54,621 bases of DNA. Origin: JACKGS01 sp964448015 (GTDB lineage Bacteria; Patescibacteriota; Saccharimonadia; Saccharimonadales; UBA7683). The notes under the pieces were generated by a model. The model was not told where the DNA came from. It ran no database searches and worked only from the letters and a program-made list of their open reading frames with translations. The stretch spans positions 1-54,621 of the forward strand of contig CAYUUV010000001.1 in NCBI GenBank assembly GCA_964448015.1. The letters are read 5' to 3'. The translations under genes and the position numbers were made by a program. Below are positions 8,674 to 16,870 of this stretch, piece by piece (position 1 is the stretch's first letter; the number at the start of each line of letters is the position of its first letter).

Positions 8674-9735
8674 TTATTTAGTAATCAGTTCGTGTGCCGC
8701 TAGACTAATGTGAGTATGGGTTAAGCCATAGGCACGCAGCAACTCTTCCGGTGTACCACTTTCGCCAAACGTGTCTTTGACACCAATACGTCGGAGTGGC
8801 ACAGGATACTTTTCACTCACGAGTTCCGCAACTGCACTACCAAGCCCACCAATGATCTGGGCTTCTTCGGCTGTTACGACACAACCCGTCTTCTGCACAC
8901 TAGACAGGATCGTTGCGTCATCAAGTGGCTTGATGGTTGCGCAGTGAATCACCTCCGCTGAAATGCCGTCATGAGCCAGACTTTCAGCTGCCAACAGTGC
9001 TTGATACGTCATGACACCGGTCGCGATGATGGTAACATCCTCACCAGTACGAAATACTTGTGCTTTGCCAATTTCAAACGGTGTGGCATCAGTTGTGAGT
9101 GTTGGCACAGGGTCGCGCGCCATACGCAGGTAGCTCGGTCGCGCATCTTCGCTGAGCGCGACGGTTGCCTTTTCTGCCTCTTTAGCATCACAGGGTACAA
9201 TTACGACACAGTTTGGCAAGGCACGCATAATTGCAATGTCTTCCAGCATCTGATGTGTTGCCCCGTCTGGGCCAGTGTATAGACCAGCGTGCCCGCCAAC
9301 TAATTTGACTGGTCGATCATTTAAACATGCCGTCGTTTTAAATTGCTCCCAGCACCTGCCGGGCGCAAACGCAGCATAACTGGCACAGAACGGAATCTTA
9401 CCTTGAGCAGCCATACCGCTTGCAACCGTTACCAAGTTTTGTTCAGCAACCCCAATTTCAACAAATCTTTCAGGAAACTGCTTTGCAAAACCATCCATCA
9501 CTACTGAACCGGTTAGGTCAGCGCAAAGTGCTACTACATTTTCGTTGGCTTCGCCGAGCGCCACAAGGCCGCGACCGAAGCCCTTGCGGATTGGCTCCAT
9601 ATCAATATCAGATCTTCCAATATTGGCTGAAAGCGTTGGGTCTAATGTTGACGGCTGTGATGAAGATGTACGCGGTGAACTCTTACCTGTTGTTTGTGCG
9701 ATCTGATGTTTCTTTTTTCGTAAAAACCTACTCAT
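8674..9735 (-). CDS. tktB: Transketolase, C-terminal subunit
   Basis: A 353-residue chain with the pyrimidine-binding and C-terminal domains of transketolase. It has the conserved Glu region (RFVEIGVAEQNLVTVASGMA), HAGLYTGPDGATHQ and the transketolase C domain. The protein has a 45-residue low-complexity basic/Ser-Thr-rich N-terminal extension before the domain starts. Start chosen at ATG 9735, with AGGAG 5 nt upstream; in-frame GTG codons lie just before it. It overlaps the N-terminal subunit gene by 8 bp. The enzyme moves two-carbon units between sugar phosphates in the non-oxidative pentose phosphate pathway; split subunits are common in archaea and many bacteria. Confidence 0.92.
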   Translation of the reverse strand: MSRFLRKKKHQIAQTTGKSSPRTSSSQPSTLDPTLSANIGRSDIDMEPIRKGFGRGLVALGEANENVVALCADLTGSVVMDGFAKQFPERFVEIGVAEQNLVTVASGMAAQGKIPFCASYAAFAPGRCWEQFKTTACLNDRPVKLVGGHAGLYTGPDGATHQMLEDIAIMRALPNCVVIVPCDAKEAEKATVALSEDARPSYLRMARDPVPTLTTDATPFEIGKAQVFRTGEDVTIIATGVMTYQALLAAESLAHDGISAEVIHCATIKPLDDATILSSVQKTGCVVTAEEAQIIGGLGSAVAELVSEKYPVPLRRIGVKDTFGESGTPEELLRAYGLTHTHISLAAHELITK

Positions 9736-10594
9736 CACCACTCCTAATCTTTCCGTCTAATGTGCGGAGCTTTTTTAATGCCTCTTTCGCTTGTTCGGAA
9801 CTAGGCGGTATACCATGCCAATGGAAGTCGTATTCCATAAATGGTACGCCTTTCCCGGGGATCGTGTGCGCAATAATTACGCTGGGTTTTTCCGTAATAG
9901 CCCGGGCCATAGAGCAGGCATCAATGACGCTTTCTATATTATGACCGTCAATTTCTTGCACATGCCAGCCGAAGCTTTCCCACTTAGCCCTGAGGTCTTC
10001 AAGCGGCATCACGTCTTCGGTGTTCCCATCAATTTGAATATTATTTCTGTCAATAATACCCACGATGTTGTAGAGTTTGTATTTCGCGGCAAGCATCACT
10101 GCTTCCCAAATATTACCCTCGTTCAGTTCGCCGTCGCCCATCACACAGTAAATCCACCGCTTCTGCTGCTCGGCATTCATGCGCATCGCAAGGCTCATCC
10201 CACAGGCCTGACTTAAACCAGAACCAAGGGGACCGCTCGTATTTTCAAGCCCTGGTAATTTCAGTCGCTCCGGATGCCCTTGTAGACGACTGCCATATTT
10301 ACGCAGTGTTTTCAGTTCACTTCTTTCAAAGTAGCCCGCGTTTGCCATAGCGGCATATTGAACTGGCGCGCAGTGGCCATTGGAGAGTAGCAAAATGTCA
10401 CGCTCTTCCCAGTCGGGTTTTTTAGAATCGTGACGCATGATATCAAAATAAAGTGCTGTGAAGATATCTGCCAGATCAAGCGGACCTGCCGAGTGACCTG
10501 ATCCTGCATGCTCTAACATTTTAATAATATCTTTACGAATCTCGTTTGCTATTTTCTCAAGCTGTAATATCGAATATACCCTCTGTTTGCCCAT
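9728..10594 (-). CDS. tktA: Transketolase, N-terminal (thiamine diphosphate) subunit
   Basis: A 288-residue chain with the thiamine-diphosphate-binding domain of transketolase: GHSAGPLDLADIFTALY near residue 33, GSGLSQACGMSLAMR, and the GDGELNEGNIWEAV metal/diphosphate motif, followed by DRNNIQIDG. Together with the overlapping downstream gene it forms one full transketolase. A TATACT box at 10625-10630 lies about 30 nt upstream, with GAGGG as ribosome site, so here the mRNA has a leader. A hairpin (TTCGTA/TACGAA arms, about 10664-10690) separates it from the epimerase gene upstream. Confidence 0.93.
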   Translation of the reverse strand: MGKQRVYSILQLEKIANEIRKDIIKMLEHAGSGHSAGPLDLADIFTALYFDIMRHDSKKPDWEERDILLLSNGHCAPVQYAAMANAGYFERSELKTLRKYGSRLQGHPERLKLPGLENTSGPLGSGLSQACGMSLAMRMNAEQQKRWIYCVMGDGELNEGNIWEAVMLAAKYKLYNIVGIIDRNNIQIDGNTEDVMPLEDLRAKWESFGWHVQEIDGHNIESVIDACSMARAITEKPSVIIAHTIPGKGVPFMEYDFHWHGIPPSSEQAKEALKKLRTLDGKIRSGDE

Positions 10595-10715
10595 TGAAAT
10601 ATTTGCCCTCTTTTCTTTACTAGAAGTATACCATAAGTATTATGCATACATAGGTATAATTTCGTAGTAAAGAGCCGGTTGCTTTACGAATTCAGATCAA
10701 TAGTTTAGCGTGCAT

Positions 10716-11348
10716 TTACGGCAATAGTTCAGCCAGAGCATTATAGGCAAGCTCTGCATCTGGCGCATGATGAATGGCGCCACCTACATTCACCACATCA
10801 ATGCCACCGGCTACCAGTCGAGATATATTTTCTGTTGATACACCGCCGTCCCACGCAATCTCCAAATTCGGATTAATCGCCCTTGCCTGGTGTACTTTTT
10901 GTAATAATTCCAGATTGGCAACGCTACCGCCCTGATGGCCAAGATTACCACTAAAAATAAGCAAGTGATCAATCTGCAGCAAGCTATCGGCAATCGCTTC
11001 AACGGCAGTTTCCGGAAAAAGAGCAACACCGCATTGAATGTCTGCTTCATGGAGCCGTTGTGCAAACGCGGCAATACGGCAATCACTTTCGGCATGCACA
11101 ACAACCAAGTGAGGTGCAAGTCGCAGCAACTCATCTAACACATCTTCCGGTTGCTGAAACATTAGATGTACATCGTTTACGAGACCCTCTTGCAGCCAAA
11201 TCTGACCAATGTCTACGCTTCTGTTTTTGGTAAAAATACCATCCATTAAATCTATGTGTACTCGTGAGGCAAAACTGGCAATACGATCCATCTGCTCTCG
11301 ATACACATGGGGGTTTTCTGCGGTGATTGTTGGTGAAATAACGCTCAT
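10716..11348 (-). CDS. rpe: Ribulose-phosphate 3-epimerase family protein
   Basis: A 210-residue TIM barrel of the pentulose-5-phosphate 3-epimerase family. Motifs: SPTITAENP at the N-terminus, HIDLMDGIF with the metal-binding His/Asp, DVHLMF, and WDGGVSTENI with the second catalytic Asp, then NVGGAIH at the phosphate site. The middle HAES segment keeps a His. The enzyme interconverts ribulose-5-phosphate and xylulose-5-phosphate, feeding the transketolase genes 121 nt downstream and rpiB nearby. It is slightly short and some loop motifs differ from the canonical enzyme, so a related sugar-phosphate epimerase (allulose type) is possible. It is divergent from rel with only 37 bp between starts. 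Confidence 0.85.
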   Translation of the reverse strand: MSVISPTITAENPHVYREQMDRIASFASRVHIDLMDGIFTKNRSVDIGQIWLQEGLVNDVHLMFQQPEDVLDELLRLAPHLVVVHAESDCRIAAFAQRLHEADIQCGVALFPETAVEAIADSLLQIDHLLIFSGNLGHQGGSVANLELLQKVHQARAINPNLEIAWDGGVSTENISRLVAGGIDVVNVGGAIHHAPDAELAYNALAELLP

Positions 11349-11385
11349 AGTACTGATTGTATCATCTTCAGGCTATACTAGTACG

Positions 11386-12855
11386 ATGAATAAGGCGCTC
11401 ATACTAAAACAAGCTCGCTCATACTTCAATCCAATACAACGAGCCGCACTCCTCAAAGCCATTGATTACGCAACCACAAAACATGCCAGCCAAACACGTG
11501 CTTCCGGAGAATTATATATCACCCACCCCCTGGCTGTGGCGAGTATATTAATTGATTGGCGCTTAGATCTCGAAACTATTATTGCCGGTGTGTTACACGA
11601 CACGGTTGAAGATACCGACACGACGCTTGCTGATATTGAAAAGGAATTTGGTCATACGGTTGCCTTTTTAGTTGATGGAGTCACAAAAGTTACCGCCGCC
11701 CGAAGTGGTATGCGTAATATCGAAAGCTATTTACCCCAGACGCGCGATAACTTAAGTAAACTATTGATAGCCGTTGGCCAAGATGCCAGGGTGTTGCTCA
11801 TTAAGTTAGCCGATCGATTACATAATTTACGAACGCTCGAATACTTACCCTACGCAAAGCAGCAAAAAATTGCCTCAGAATCACTCAGTATCTTTGCCCG
11901 ACTGGCCGACAGACTAGGCATGGGCCGCGTGCGAGTTGAGATAGAAGAATTATCGTTTTCATACCTTGAACCAAAACGGTATGCCTACTTAAAAAAGCTG
12001 AGTAAAAAGCGACTTTCCAAGGCTCACGCCCGTTTTGAAAAAACTCAGATGGAAATCACCCACGAACTCAACAAGCACAAACTGAAACATCATATTGATG
12101 GTCGCATCAAAAGTATTTACAGTTTGCACAAAAAACTTGCCAAGTATGAAGAAAATATTGATGCCATACATGACCTTATGGCCATTCGCATTATTGTCGA
12201 CAATCAAGCCGACTGCTACCGAGTTATGGGCACAATTCATCAACTGTACCAGCCAATTCTGTACAAAATAAAAGACTACATCGCCACACCTAAAAGTAAC
12301 GGCTACCAAAGTTTACACACCACTGTCAGCACTGTCGACAAACAAATTATTGAGTTCCAAATTAGAACCAAACAGATGCACTACTTTGCTGAACACGGCC
12401 TTGCGGCGAGCTTTCACTATAATGAACAGAAACTTTCTAAGAATTATTTTCGCCGTAAAAAAAGCACCCCGACACCACAGCATCTTCAATGGATTAATCA
12501 ATTGCAAGAAACGGCGCAGCTGATTTCTGAAGGTGCCACTATAGGAGAATTGAAGATTGATCTGTTCGGTGACCGCATTTTCGTACACTCGCCAAAGGGC
12601 GATATATTTGATTTACCTGATGGCTCCTACCCACTAGATTTTGCCTACGCCGTACATTCTGATATCGGCAGCCATGCACATAGCTTTCTGATCAACGGCA
12701 GTATTGCTCGCTTTGATACAAAACTCAAGAGTGGTGATGTCATAGAAATCAAAACTAAGGCACAGACCTACCCAAAATCAGATTGGCTCAAGTACGTCAA
12801 AACCAGCAAAGCGCGTCAGAAAATTAAGAGCAGTCTACAGCAGAAGAATCACTAA
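11386..12855 (+). CDS. rel: RelA/SpoT-family (p)ppGpp synthetase/hydrolase, short form
   Basis: A 489-residue alarmone enzyme. Hydrolase domain: ITHPLAVA and HDTVEDT (His71-Asp72, Glu75-Asp76) plus RLHNLRTLEY, so the HD metal site is intact. Synthetase domain: RIIVDNQADCYRVMG, YKIKDYIATPKSNGYQSLHTTV and QIRTKQMHYFAEHG. A TGS domain follows (about 400-460). The usual C-terminal helical, zinc-finger and ACT domains are absent, so the protein lacks most of the ribosome-contacting region of long Rel proteins. The start is at 11386, not earlier in the frame: TATACT at 11374-11379 ends 6 nt before this ATG, and upstream codons would overlap the divergent epimerase gene. The stop overlaps the convergent rpiB stop by 3 bp. 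Confidence 0.94.
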   Translation: MNKALILKQARSYFNPIQRAALLKAIDYATTKHASQTRASGELYITHPLAVASILIDWRLDLETIIAGVLHDTVEDTDTTLADIEKEFGHTVAFLVDGVTKVTAARSGMRNIESYLPQTRDNLSKLLIAVGQDARVLLIKLADRLHNLRTLEYLPYAKQQKIASESLSIFARLADRLGMGRVRVEIEELSFSYLEPKRYAYLKKLSKKRLSKAHARFEKTQMEITHELNKHKLKHHIDGRIKSIYSLHKKLAKYEENIDAIHDLMAIRIIVDNQADCYRVMGTIHQLYQPILYKIKDYIATPKSNGYQSLHTTVSTVDKQIIEFQIRTKQMHYFAEHGLAASFHYNEQKLSKNYFRRKKSTPTPQHLQWINQLQETAQLISEGATIGELKIDLFGDRIFVHSPKGDIFDLPDGSYPLDFAYAVHSDIGSHAHSFLINGSIARFDTKLKSGDVIEIKTKAQTYPKSDWLKYVKTSKARQKIKSSLQQKNH

Positions 12856-13163
12856 TAGTCATCCAACTCTTGATTACGTCGTGCATGACGGGCGGCGCCA
12901 GAAAATTCGGTATCTAGCCACGTTTTAATAATATTTTTTACGTTATTAAAATCACCTTCCAATACTCGAGCTGGCAGACTCAAGACATTGCTGTCGTTGT
13001 CGATACGGGTCATCTTGGCTTCAAATTCATCCCAAATTACTGCTGCNNNNNNNNNNNNNNNNNNNNNNNNNNNNNNNNNNNNNNNNNNNNNNNNNNNNNN
13101 NNNNNNNNNNNNNNNNNNNNNNNNNNNNNNNNNNNNNNNNNNNNNNCCCAAATAAATTTTCAT
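12852..13163 (-). CDS. rpiB: Ribose-5-phosphate isomerase B, interrupted by assembly gap
   Basis: The two ends of one gene flank the N run. The start encodes MKIYLG, the usual beginning of RpiB/LacAB proteins (followed there by ADHAG), and the 64 residues after the gap end with EAKMTRIDNDSNVLSLPAR and TEFSGAARHARRNQELD, the typical RpiB C-terminus. Family length is about 145-150 residues, so roughly 80 residues (about 240 bp) are missing, more than the 100 N placeholder suggests. The enzyme interconverts ribose-5- and ribulose-5-phosphate and completes the pentose phosphate set here. The catalytic cysteine region lies in the gap. Confidence 0.9.
   Translation of the reverse strand: MKIYLXXXXXXXXXXXXXXXXXXXXXXXXXXXXXXXXXXAAVIWDEFEAKMTRIDNDSNVLSLPARVLEGDFNNVKNIIKTWLDTEFSGAARHARRNQELDDY
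13047..13146. other. Assembly gap (100 N)
   Basis: Exactly 100 N, the conventional size for a gap of unknown length. From the rpiB reading frame about 240 bp of true sequence are probably missing. Confidence 0.99.
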
Positions 13164-13175
13164 AACAAATCCCCA

Positions 13176-13616
13176 GTAGTTAGTAGTACGCGGTAAGTAG
13201 TACGCATTATTTTTTCTCCTTTAATGATCTGATTAGTCCTGTGATTATTTTATGGACTACCACGGACTGCTCTGCAAGTGATGCGAAAACTTCATTCTTA
13301 AGATATCCGACGTCTCGAGCAATCAATAACTGGTTTTGCACCTCCGTTGCTGAACCGTGTGCCATTACATAAAAATGTATCTTATCGGCACGGGTTTGAC
13401 GGCTGAAACCTTCCGCAATATTAGAAGTGATTGATACTGCAGCTCTTCTAATTTGACTGGTTAATCCAAACTGTTCAGTCCGAGGAATTTTCTCAGTTGC
13501 TTTGTATACATTTATGACCAAACAATGCCCCTCTTGCCACGCCTTCAAATCAGTAAACTTTTTTATTTGCCCCATTCCCTGCCCCCGCTTACTACTTGCT
13601 ACTTACTTCGTGCTAC
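13176..13616. mobile_element. Putative four-helix-bundle element 1 with inverted arms
   Basis: The four-helix-bundle gene at 13207-13575 sits between two 30-nt arms, 13176-13205 and 13587-13616. Reading the right arm on the minus strand gives GTAGCACGAAGTAAGTAGCA..., which matches the left arm at about 21 of 30 positions with no gaps; both are built from the words GTAG and AAGTAG. The unit is 441 bp, lies between gap and rpiB in an otherwise compact operon, and its right arm overlaps the stop codon of gap. No transposase is present. See the second, unrelated-sequence but same-plan unit at 18058-18492. Confidence 0.6.
13207..13575 (-). CDS. Four-helix bundle protein (S23 / 23S rRNA IVS family)
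   Basis: A 122-residue helical protein with the family hallmarks: FTDLKAWQEGHCLVINVYKAT at the start, TSQIRRAAVSITSNIAEGFSR in the middle and IARDVGYL plus a hydrophobic last helix. Proteins of this family were first found in intervening sequences inside 23S rRNA genes and resemble the accessory protein Avd of diversity-generating retroelements, a pentameric nucleic-acid-binding bundle. Their cellular role is unknown. The ATG is preceded by a G-rich stretch. It is encoded between inverted arms in the glycolytic/pentose operon, with no functional link to its neighbours, which suggests a passenger of a small mobile unit. Confidence 0.9.
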   Translation of the reverse strand: MGQIKKFTDLKAWQEGHCLVINVYKATEKIPRTEQFGLTSQIRRAAVSITSNIAEGFSRQTRADKIHFYVMAHGSATEVQNQLLIARDVGYLKNEVFASLAEQSVVVHKIITGLIRSLKEKK

Positions 13617-14638
13617 TTTTTTAGCGCTTTGCCAATATCAACTGTTAATTCAACCAAGCGGTTAGAATAACCCCACTCGTTGTCGTACCAGGCTACAACC
13701 TTCAGAAGATTGCCGCCAACGACATTGGTAAGATTTAAATCAACAACTGATGAATGGCTGTTACCGATAAAGTCGGATGAGACCAGTTCTTCTTCAGTAA
13801 CGCCAAGAATACCTTGATAAAAGGGTTCCTGGGCAGCTTTTTTAAATACTTCGTTAACTTCTTCTTTGGTGACGTCTCGTTTGGTGACTACCACGAAGTC
13901 TGAAAGAGAAACGACCGGAGTTGGAACGCGCACACTTAGGCCGCCAAAGACACCTTCAAGCGCTGGTAGTGCCTTGGCTGCGGCGATTGAGGCACCGGTG
14001 GTAGTAGGCACAATATTTTCTGCGGCCGCGCGTGCTTCGCGAAGATCCTTCGCTGGCGCATCCTGCAACTTCTGGCTAGCAGTGTAGCTGTGCACGGTGG
14101 TCATCATAGCTTTTTCAATACCAAAGGCAGATTCCAATACTGCCATCACTGGCGTAATACAGTTAGTGGTGCATGAGGCGTTACTGATTACGTCACCGAC
14201 CGCTGCGATTTTATCGTCGTTCACGCCAAGTACAATCGTATCTGCACCCTCGCCCTTGGCAGGAGCTGAGATGACCACTTTTTTAGCACCGCCACCTTCG
14301 ACGTGTGCCTTCGCAAGAGCTGGATCCACAAAGAATCCAGTTGATTCAATCACGACATCAATATCATGAGCACCCCACGGTAGACTGGCTGGTTCTTTTT
14401 CGGCAAACACATGTATTTTTTTACCGTCTACAATAATACTCTCATCATCTGCGTCGATTGTTTCATACCAATCGTGGCCCGGATAGTTCGAATCGTATTT
14501 TAAAAGATGCGCCAGTGTTTTGTTATCGGTCAGATCGTTAATTGCGACAATCTCGACATCATTACGAGCATGTAAAATCTTAAATGCACTCCGGCCAATA
14601 CGACCAAATCCGTTAATTGCTACGCGTACTTTACTCAT
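13613..14638 (-). CDS. gap: Glyceraldehyde-3-phosphate dehydrogenase, type I
   Basis: A 341-residue NAD-type GAPDH of normal length. N-terminal dinucleotide fold NGFGRIGRSAFK, adenine-ribose contact region AINDLTD, catalytic SCTTNC with Cys near residue 154, HSYTASQ, the phosphate-site residues in TTTGASIAAAKALP and the C-terminal WYDNEWGYSNR. It oxidises glyceraldehyde-3-phosphate with phosphate and NAD to 1,3-bisphosphoglycerate. AGGAGG precedes the ATG by 5 nt. Its last codons and TAG stop abut the right arm of the four-helix-bundle element, so the element may have supplied the present stop. gap, the bundle gene and rpiB are colinear. Confidence 0.97.
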   Translation of the reverse strand: MSKVRVAINGFGRIGRSAFKILHARNDVEIVAINDLTDNKTLAHLLKYDSNYPGHDWYETIDADDESIIVDGKKIHVFAEKEPASLPWGAHDIDVVIESTGFFVDPALAKAHVEGGGAKKVVISAPAKGEGADTIVLGVNDDKIAAVGDVISNASCTTNCITPVMAVLESAFGIEKAMMTTVHSYTASQKLQDAPAKDLREARAAAENIVPTTTGASIAAAKALPALEGVFGGLSVRVPTPVVSLSDFVVVTKRDVTKEEVNEVFKKAAQEPFYQGILGVTEEELVSSDFIGNSHSSVVDLNLTNVVGGNLLKVVAWYDNEWGYSNRLVELTVDIGKALKK

Positions 14639-14654
14639 CTTACCTCCTTTTTAT

Positions 14655-14683
14655 GTCATCCTGAACGTGCGTCAGAATCCCAT
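14655..14683. repeat. Palindromic repeat in the gap 5' leader
   Basis: TGTCATCCTGAAC, a 4-nt loop region, then GTCAGAAT form an imperfect hairpin. The ends match the GGATGACA palindromic family found elsewhere in the window, here inside the transcribed leader of gap. Confidence 0.55.
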
Positions 14684-14701
14684 CACATTGATACTCAGAT
14701 C

Positions 14702-14731
14702 AGTATATACCGCTCATGCTTTTATTGACAA
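14702..14731 (-). promoter_or_regulatory. gap promoter
   Basis: On the minus strand TTGTCA (14726-14731) and TATACT (14702-14707) are 18 nt apart, close to the sigma-70-type consensus. Transcription would start near 14694, giving a leader of about 55 nt that carries the palindromic repeat and an AGGAGG ribosome site. Confidence 0.65.
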
Positions 14732-14744
14732 GTGGTAATACGCA

Positions 14745-15542
14745 CTAGACGTCTTGCAAGGCTTTTGCAACAAGTGCACCACACTCACTGGCAATAGCAG
14801 TATTTGTAACGAGAGAGCTAAGATTTGCCCAATTCCACGTGGCCTCACCAGGAGTTTGTACGACACCACCCGCACCATCAACCAGTATTTGACCCGGAAG
14901 ATAATCGTACAGCTGACCATAGCCGTTAATTTGAATTCGCCCTTCGGTAGCTCCCCGTATCACTTGCGTCATTCCAAAGCCCGCACAAGCGGCAATCTTT
15001 TGATTAGTGTAAATACGGCTATCAATTGCCTGCATAACAGCAGCCCGCTCTGGTAAATCTCGCTTCATTTCAAACTCAATAATTGCCCGACTTATGGGGC
15101 GGTTACTGACGCGAGTAGGCCTACCGTTAAGCTGCGTGGATTCATCCGGCAAACGCGTGAACAGCTCATCAGTTGCATAGTTATAGATCAATGCCGCCCG
15201 TGGGATGCCCGCTGACACAAACGCAAGCATGCAGGTGTAAAATGGATTGCCACGTACATACTGCTCGGTGCCGTCTATTGGATCAATGGTCCAAAAGTTT
15301 GATGTGTCACCTGCTACGCCGTATTCTTCACCATAGATACCGACACCACCATCTAGGCCAGTGAGTATTTCACGAATATCAGCCTCAACCCGACGATCGT
15401 AGTAAGTCACAACTGACTCATCTTCTTTGTGTGCACACTCTGCCTTACCACCACTACCAGCCCCTACTTCAGCACGAATACCACGCAGATAGTCTGCAAC
15501 ATCATCTAACGCACGCTTGGCATAGATACTTTCTATATTCAT
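14745..15542 (-). CDS. Inositol monophosphatase family phosphatase
   Basis: A 265-residue metal-dependent phosphatase of the IMPase/CysQ/FBPase fold. The three metal-site motifs can be seen: GEEYG, the DPIDGTEQYVRG motif (normally DPIDGTxNF) and, near the C-terminus, YDYLPGQILVDGAGG in the position of WDxAAGxxLVxEAGG, with Tyr for Trp. The first metal Glu and the DPIDG aspartates are intact, so activity is expected. Substrates in the family include inositol-1-phosphate, PAP and sugar bisphosphates; none can be assigned. AAGGAG lies 6 nt before the ATG. Confidence 0.85.
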   Translation of the reverse strand: MNIESIYAKRALDDVADYLRGIRAEVGAGSGGKAECAHKEDESVVTYYDRRVEADIREILTGLDGGVGIYGEEYGVAGDTSNFWTIDPIDGTEQYVRGNPFYTCMLAFVSAGIPRAALIYNYATDELFTRLPDESTQLNGRPTRVSNRPISRAIIEFEMKRDLPERAAVMQAIDSRIYTNQKIAACAGFGMTQVIRGATEGRIQINGYGQLYDYLPGQILVDGAGGVVQTPGEATWNWANLSSLVTNTAIASECGALVAKALQDV

Positions 15543-15622
15543 ACACTCTCCTTATACTGAATCTCAGCTCTTTGAATTGTCTACTGATGATAATGGCAAA
15601 ACTATGACCAGCTATGGCCGAT

Positions 15623-16228
15623 TTATTTTTTAGCGATAATATGTAACCACTTCGCATTGTTACGACCAAGCTCGCCTTCTTGAGAACTTATATCATGAAA
15701 GCCCGCCCTCGCTAACACACCTTTGATTACTGCATCTTCCCAATAACAGAAGTATCGAGCGGCGCCAAGCTTTGCATCTGACCACTCCTCGCCAGTTCCT
15801 TGCTTGAGACTAAAAGAAAATAGTCCTCCTGGATTCAGAGAGTCGTTCACCTTCCTGATGACCGCCTGAACTTCCTCACGATTGAAATGTAACAGTACGG
15901 CATTAGCAAATACCAAATCATATTTTTCTTGAATAGCATCCTCGAGAATATTCAGTTGTCTCGCCTCATGACCCTGTTGTTGTAGATATTCCACAAACCC
16001 CAATGTTGCGTCTGAACGTTCAACGCTATACCCTTGAGATTCTATGTAATTTGCATCCCTCCCGAACGCATAACCAACTTCTAATATTCGTGCTGCCGGG
16101 GATAAATTGAGTAGCGTAGCGTCGATCCAAGTCTTTACATCGCCCGTCACATCTTGAGGGGTGCCGTCTATATATTGAGTGATGTGTGCCTCGTATGATG
16201 CAAGTGTTTTCTTATTCGTCTCGCTCAT
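15623..16228 (-). CDS. Class I SAM-dependent methyltransferase
   Basis: A 201-residue methyltransferase with Rossmann fold: motif I region ILEVGYAFGRDANYIE (the last Gly of GxGxG replaced), acidic residue in VERSDAT, motif IV DLVFANAVLLHF, and NPGGLFSFSLKQG at the post-VI position. The start was set at ATG 16228 instead of 17 codons earlier, because the longer version would run deep into the pyrophosphatase gene; the chosen start overlaps that gene by 17 bp. The methyl acceptor is unknown. Confidence 0.8.
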   Translation of the reverse strand: MSETNKKTLASYEAHITQYIDGTPQDVTGDVKTWIDATLLNLSPAARILEVGYAFGRDANYIESQGYSVERSDATLGFVEYLQQQGHEARQLNILEDAIQEKYDLVFANAVLLHFNREEVQAVIRKVNDSLNPGGLFSFSLKQGTGEEWSDAKLGAARYFCYWEDAVIKGVLARAGFHDISSQEGELGRNNAKWLHIIAKK

Positions 16229-16760
16229 CGCACTGTTCTTGCCAGCGAGCCTGGCATTCTTTAATGGTTGCTTTGGCATCTTCTACACCACCCCAGCCGA
16301 GTACTTTGGTTGAGCCTGGTTTTTTAAGATCTTTGTAGTGAGTGAAGTGGTGTTCAATCTGTTCCAATGTACGTTTTGGGAGATCATCGAGGGAATTGAT
16401 TGCATCTCCAGTATGACGATCATCAGCAGGCACAACCACTACTTTATGATCCATCTCGCCGTCATCTTCAAAATTCATAATACCGATGATCTTGGCCTCA
16501 AGTACAATACCTGTGGCAATTGCTTCATCACAGAGAATAAGTGCATCAAGTTCATCACCGTCATCGTCCAGCGTCTGTGGGATAAAGCCATAGTTACATG
16601 GTTTTGCAAAAATTCCGGGCTCTACGCGATCCAATTTAAATACTTTGTCGTTACGATCCCATTCAACCTTCAGTTTAGAGCCAAGACCAATTTCATTCAC
16701 AACAGTGATCACGCCACCATCAACATCACCTGCATCAAAAATATCATTAAAATCCGCCAT
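16212..16760 (-). CDS. ppa: Inorganic pyrophosphatase, family I
   Basis: A 182-residue soluble family I pyrophosphatase that hydrolyses the diphosphate released in biosynthesis. It carries the substrate/metal residues in KVEWDRND, KPCNYGFIPQT and the signature DGDELDALILCD, then VVPADDRH and HHFTHYKDLKKP. Start at 16760 is supported by AAGGAG 5 nt upstream; earlier in-frame codons lack one. A strong hairpin lies between this gene and the small membrane protein upstream. The downstream methyltransferase overlaps it by 17 bp. Confidence 0.95.
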   Translation of the reverse strand: MADFNDIFDAGDVDGGVITVVNEIGLGSKLKVEWDRNDKVFKLDRVEPGIFAKPCNYGFIPQTLDDDGDELDALILCDEAIATGIVLEAKIIGIMNFEDDGEMDHKVVVVPADDRHTGDAINSLDDLPKRTLEQIEHHFTHYKDLKKPGSTKVLGWGGVEDAKATIKECQARWQEQCDERDE

Positions 16761-16826
16761 CGTACTCCTTTCAATAGTCTGATTCAATTCTAACAGATTC
16801 CGATATCTTTTGATATTCGATATTTT

Positions 16827-16859
16827 CAAGGACACTCCTTGCAACAAGGAGTGTCCTTG
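16827..16859. terminator. Perfect 15-bp-arm hairpin between small protein gene and ppa
   Basis: CAAGGACACTCCTTG, CAA, CAAGGAGTGTCCTTG: arms are perfectly complementary with a 3-nt loop. It begins 12 nt after the stop of the 53-residue protein. It may act as a terminator, but no U-tract follows on the minus strand, so another role (processing or protein binding) is possible. Each arm is itself almost a palindrome. Confidence 0.55.
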
Positions 16860-16870
16860 TATAATACGTT

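Noticed and set aside
11209..11385. Long N-terminal extension of rel
   Set aside because: These 59 codons lie opposite the epimerase gene and its start; the -10 box 6 nt before 11386 supports the shorter form.
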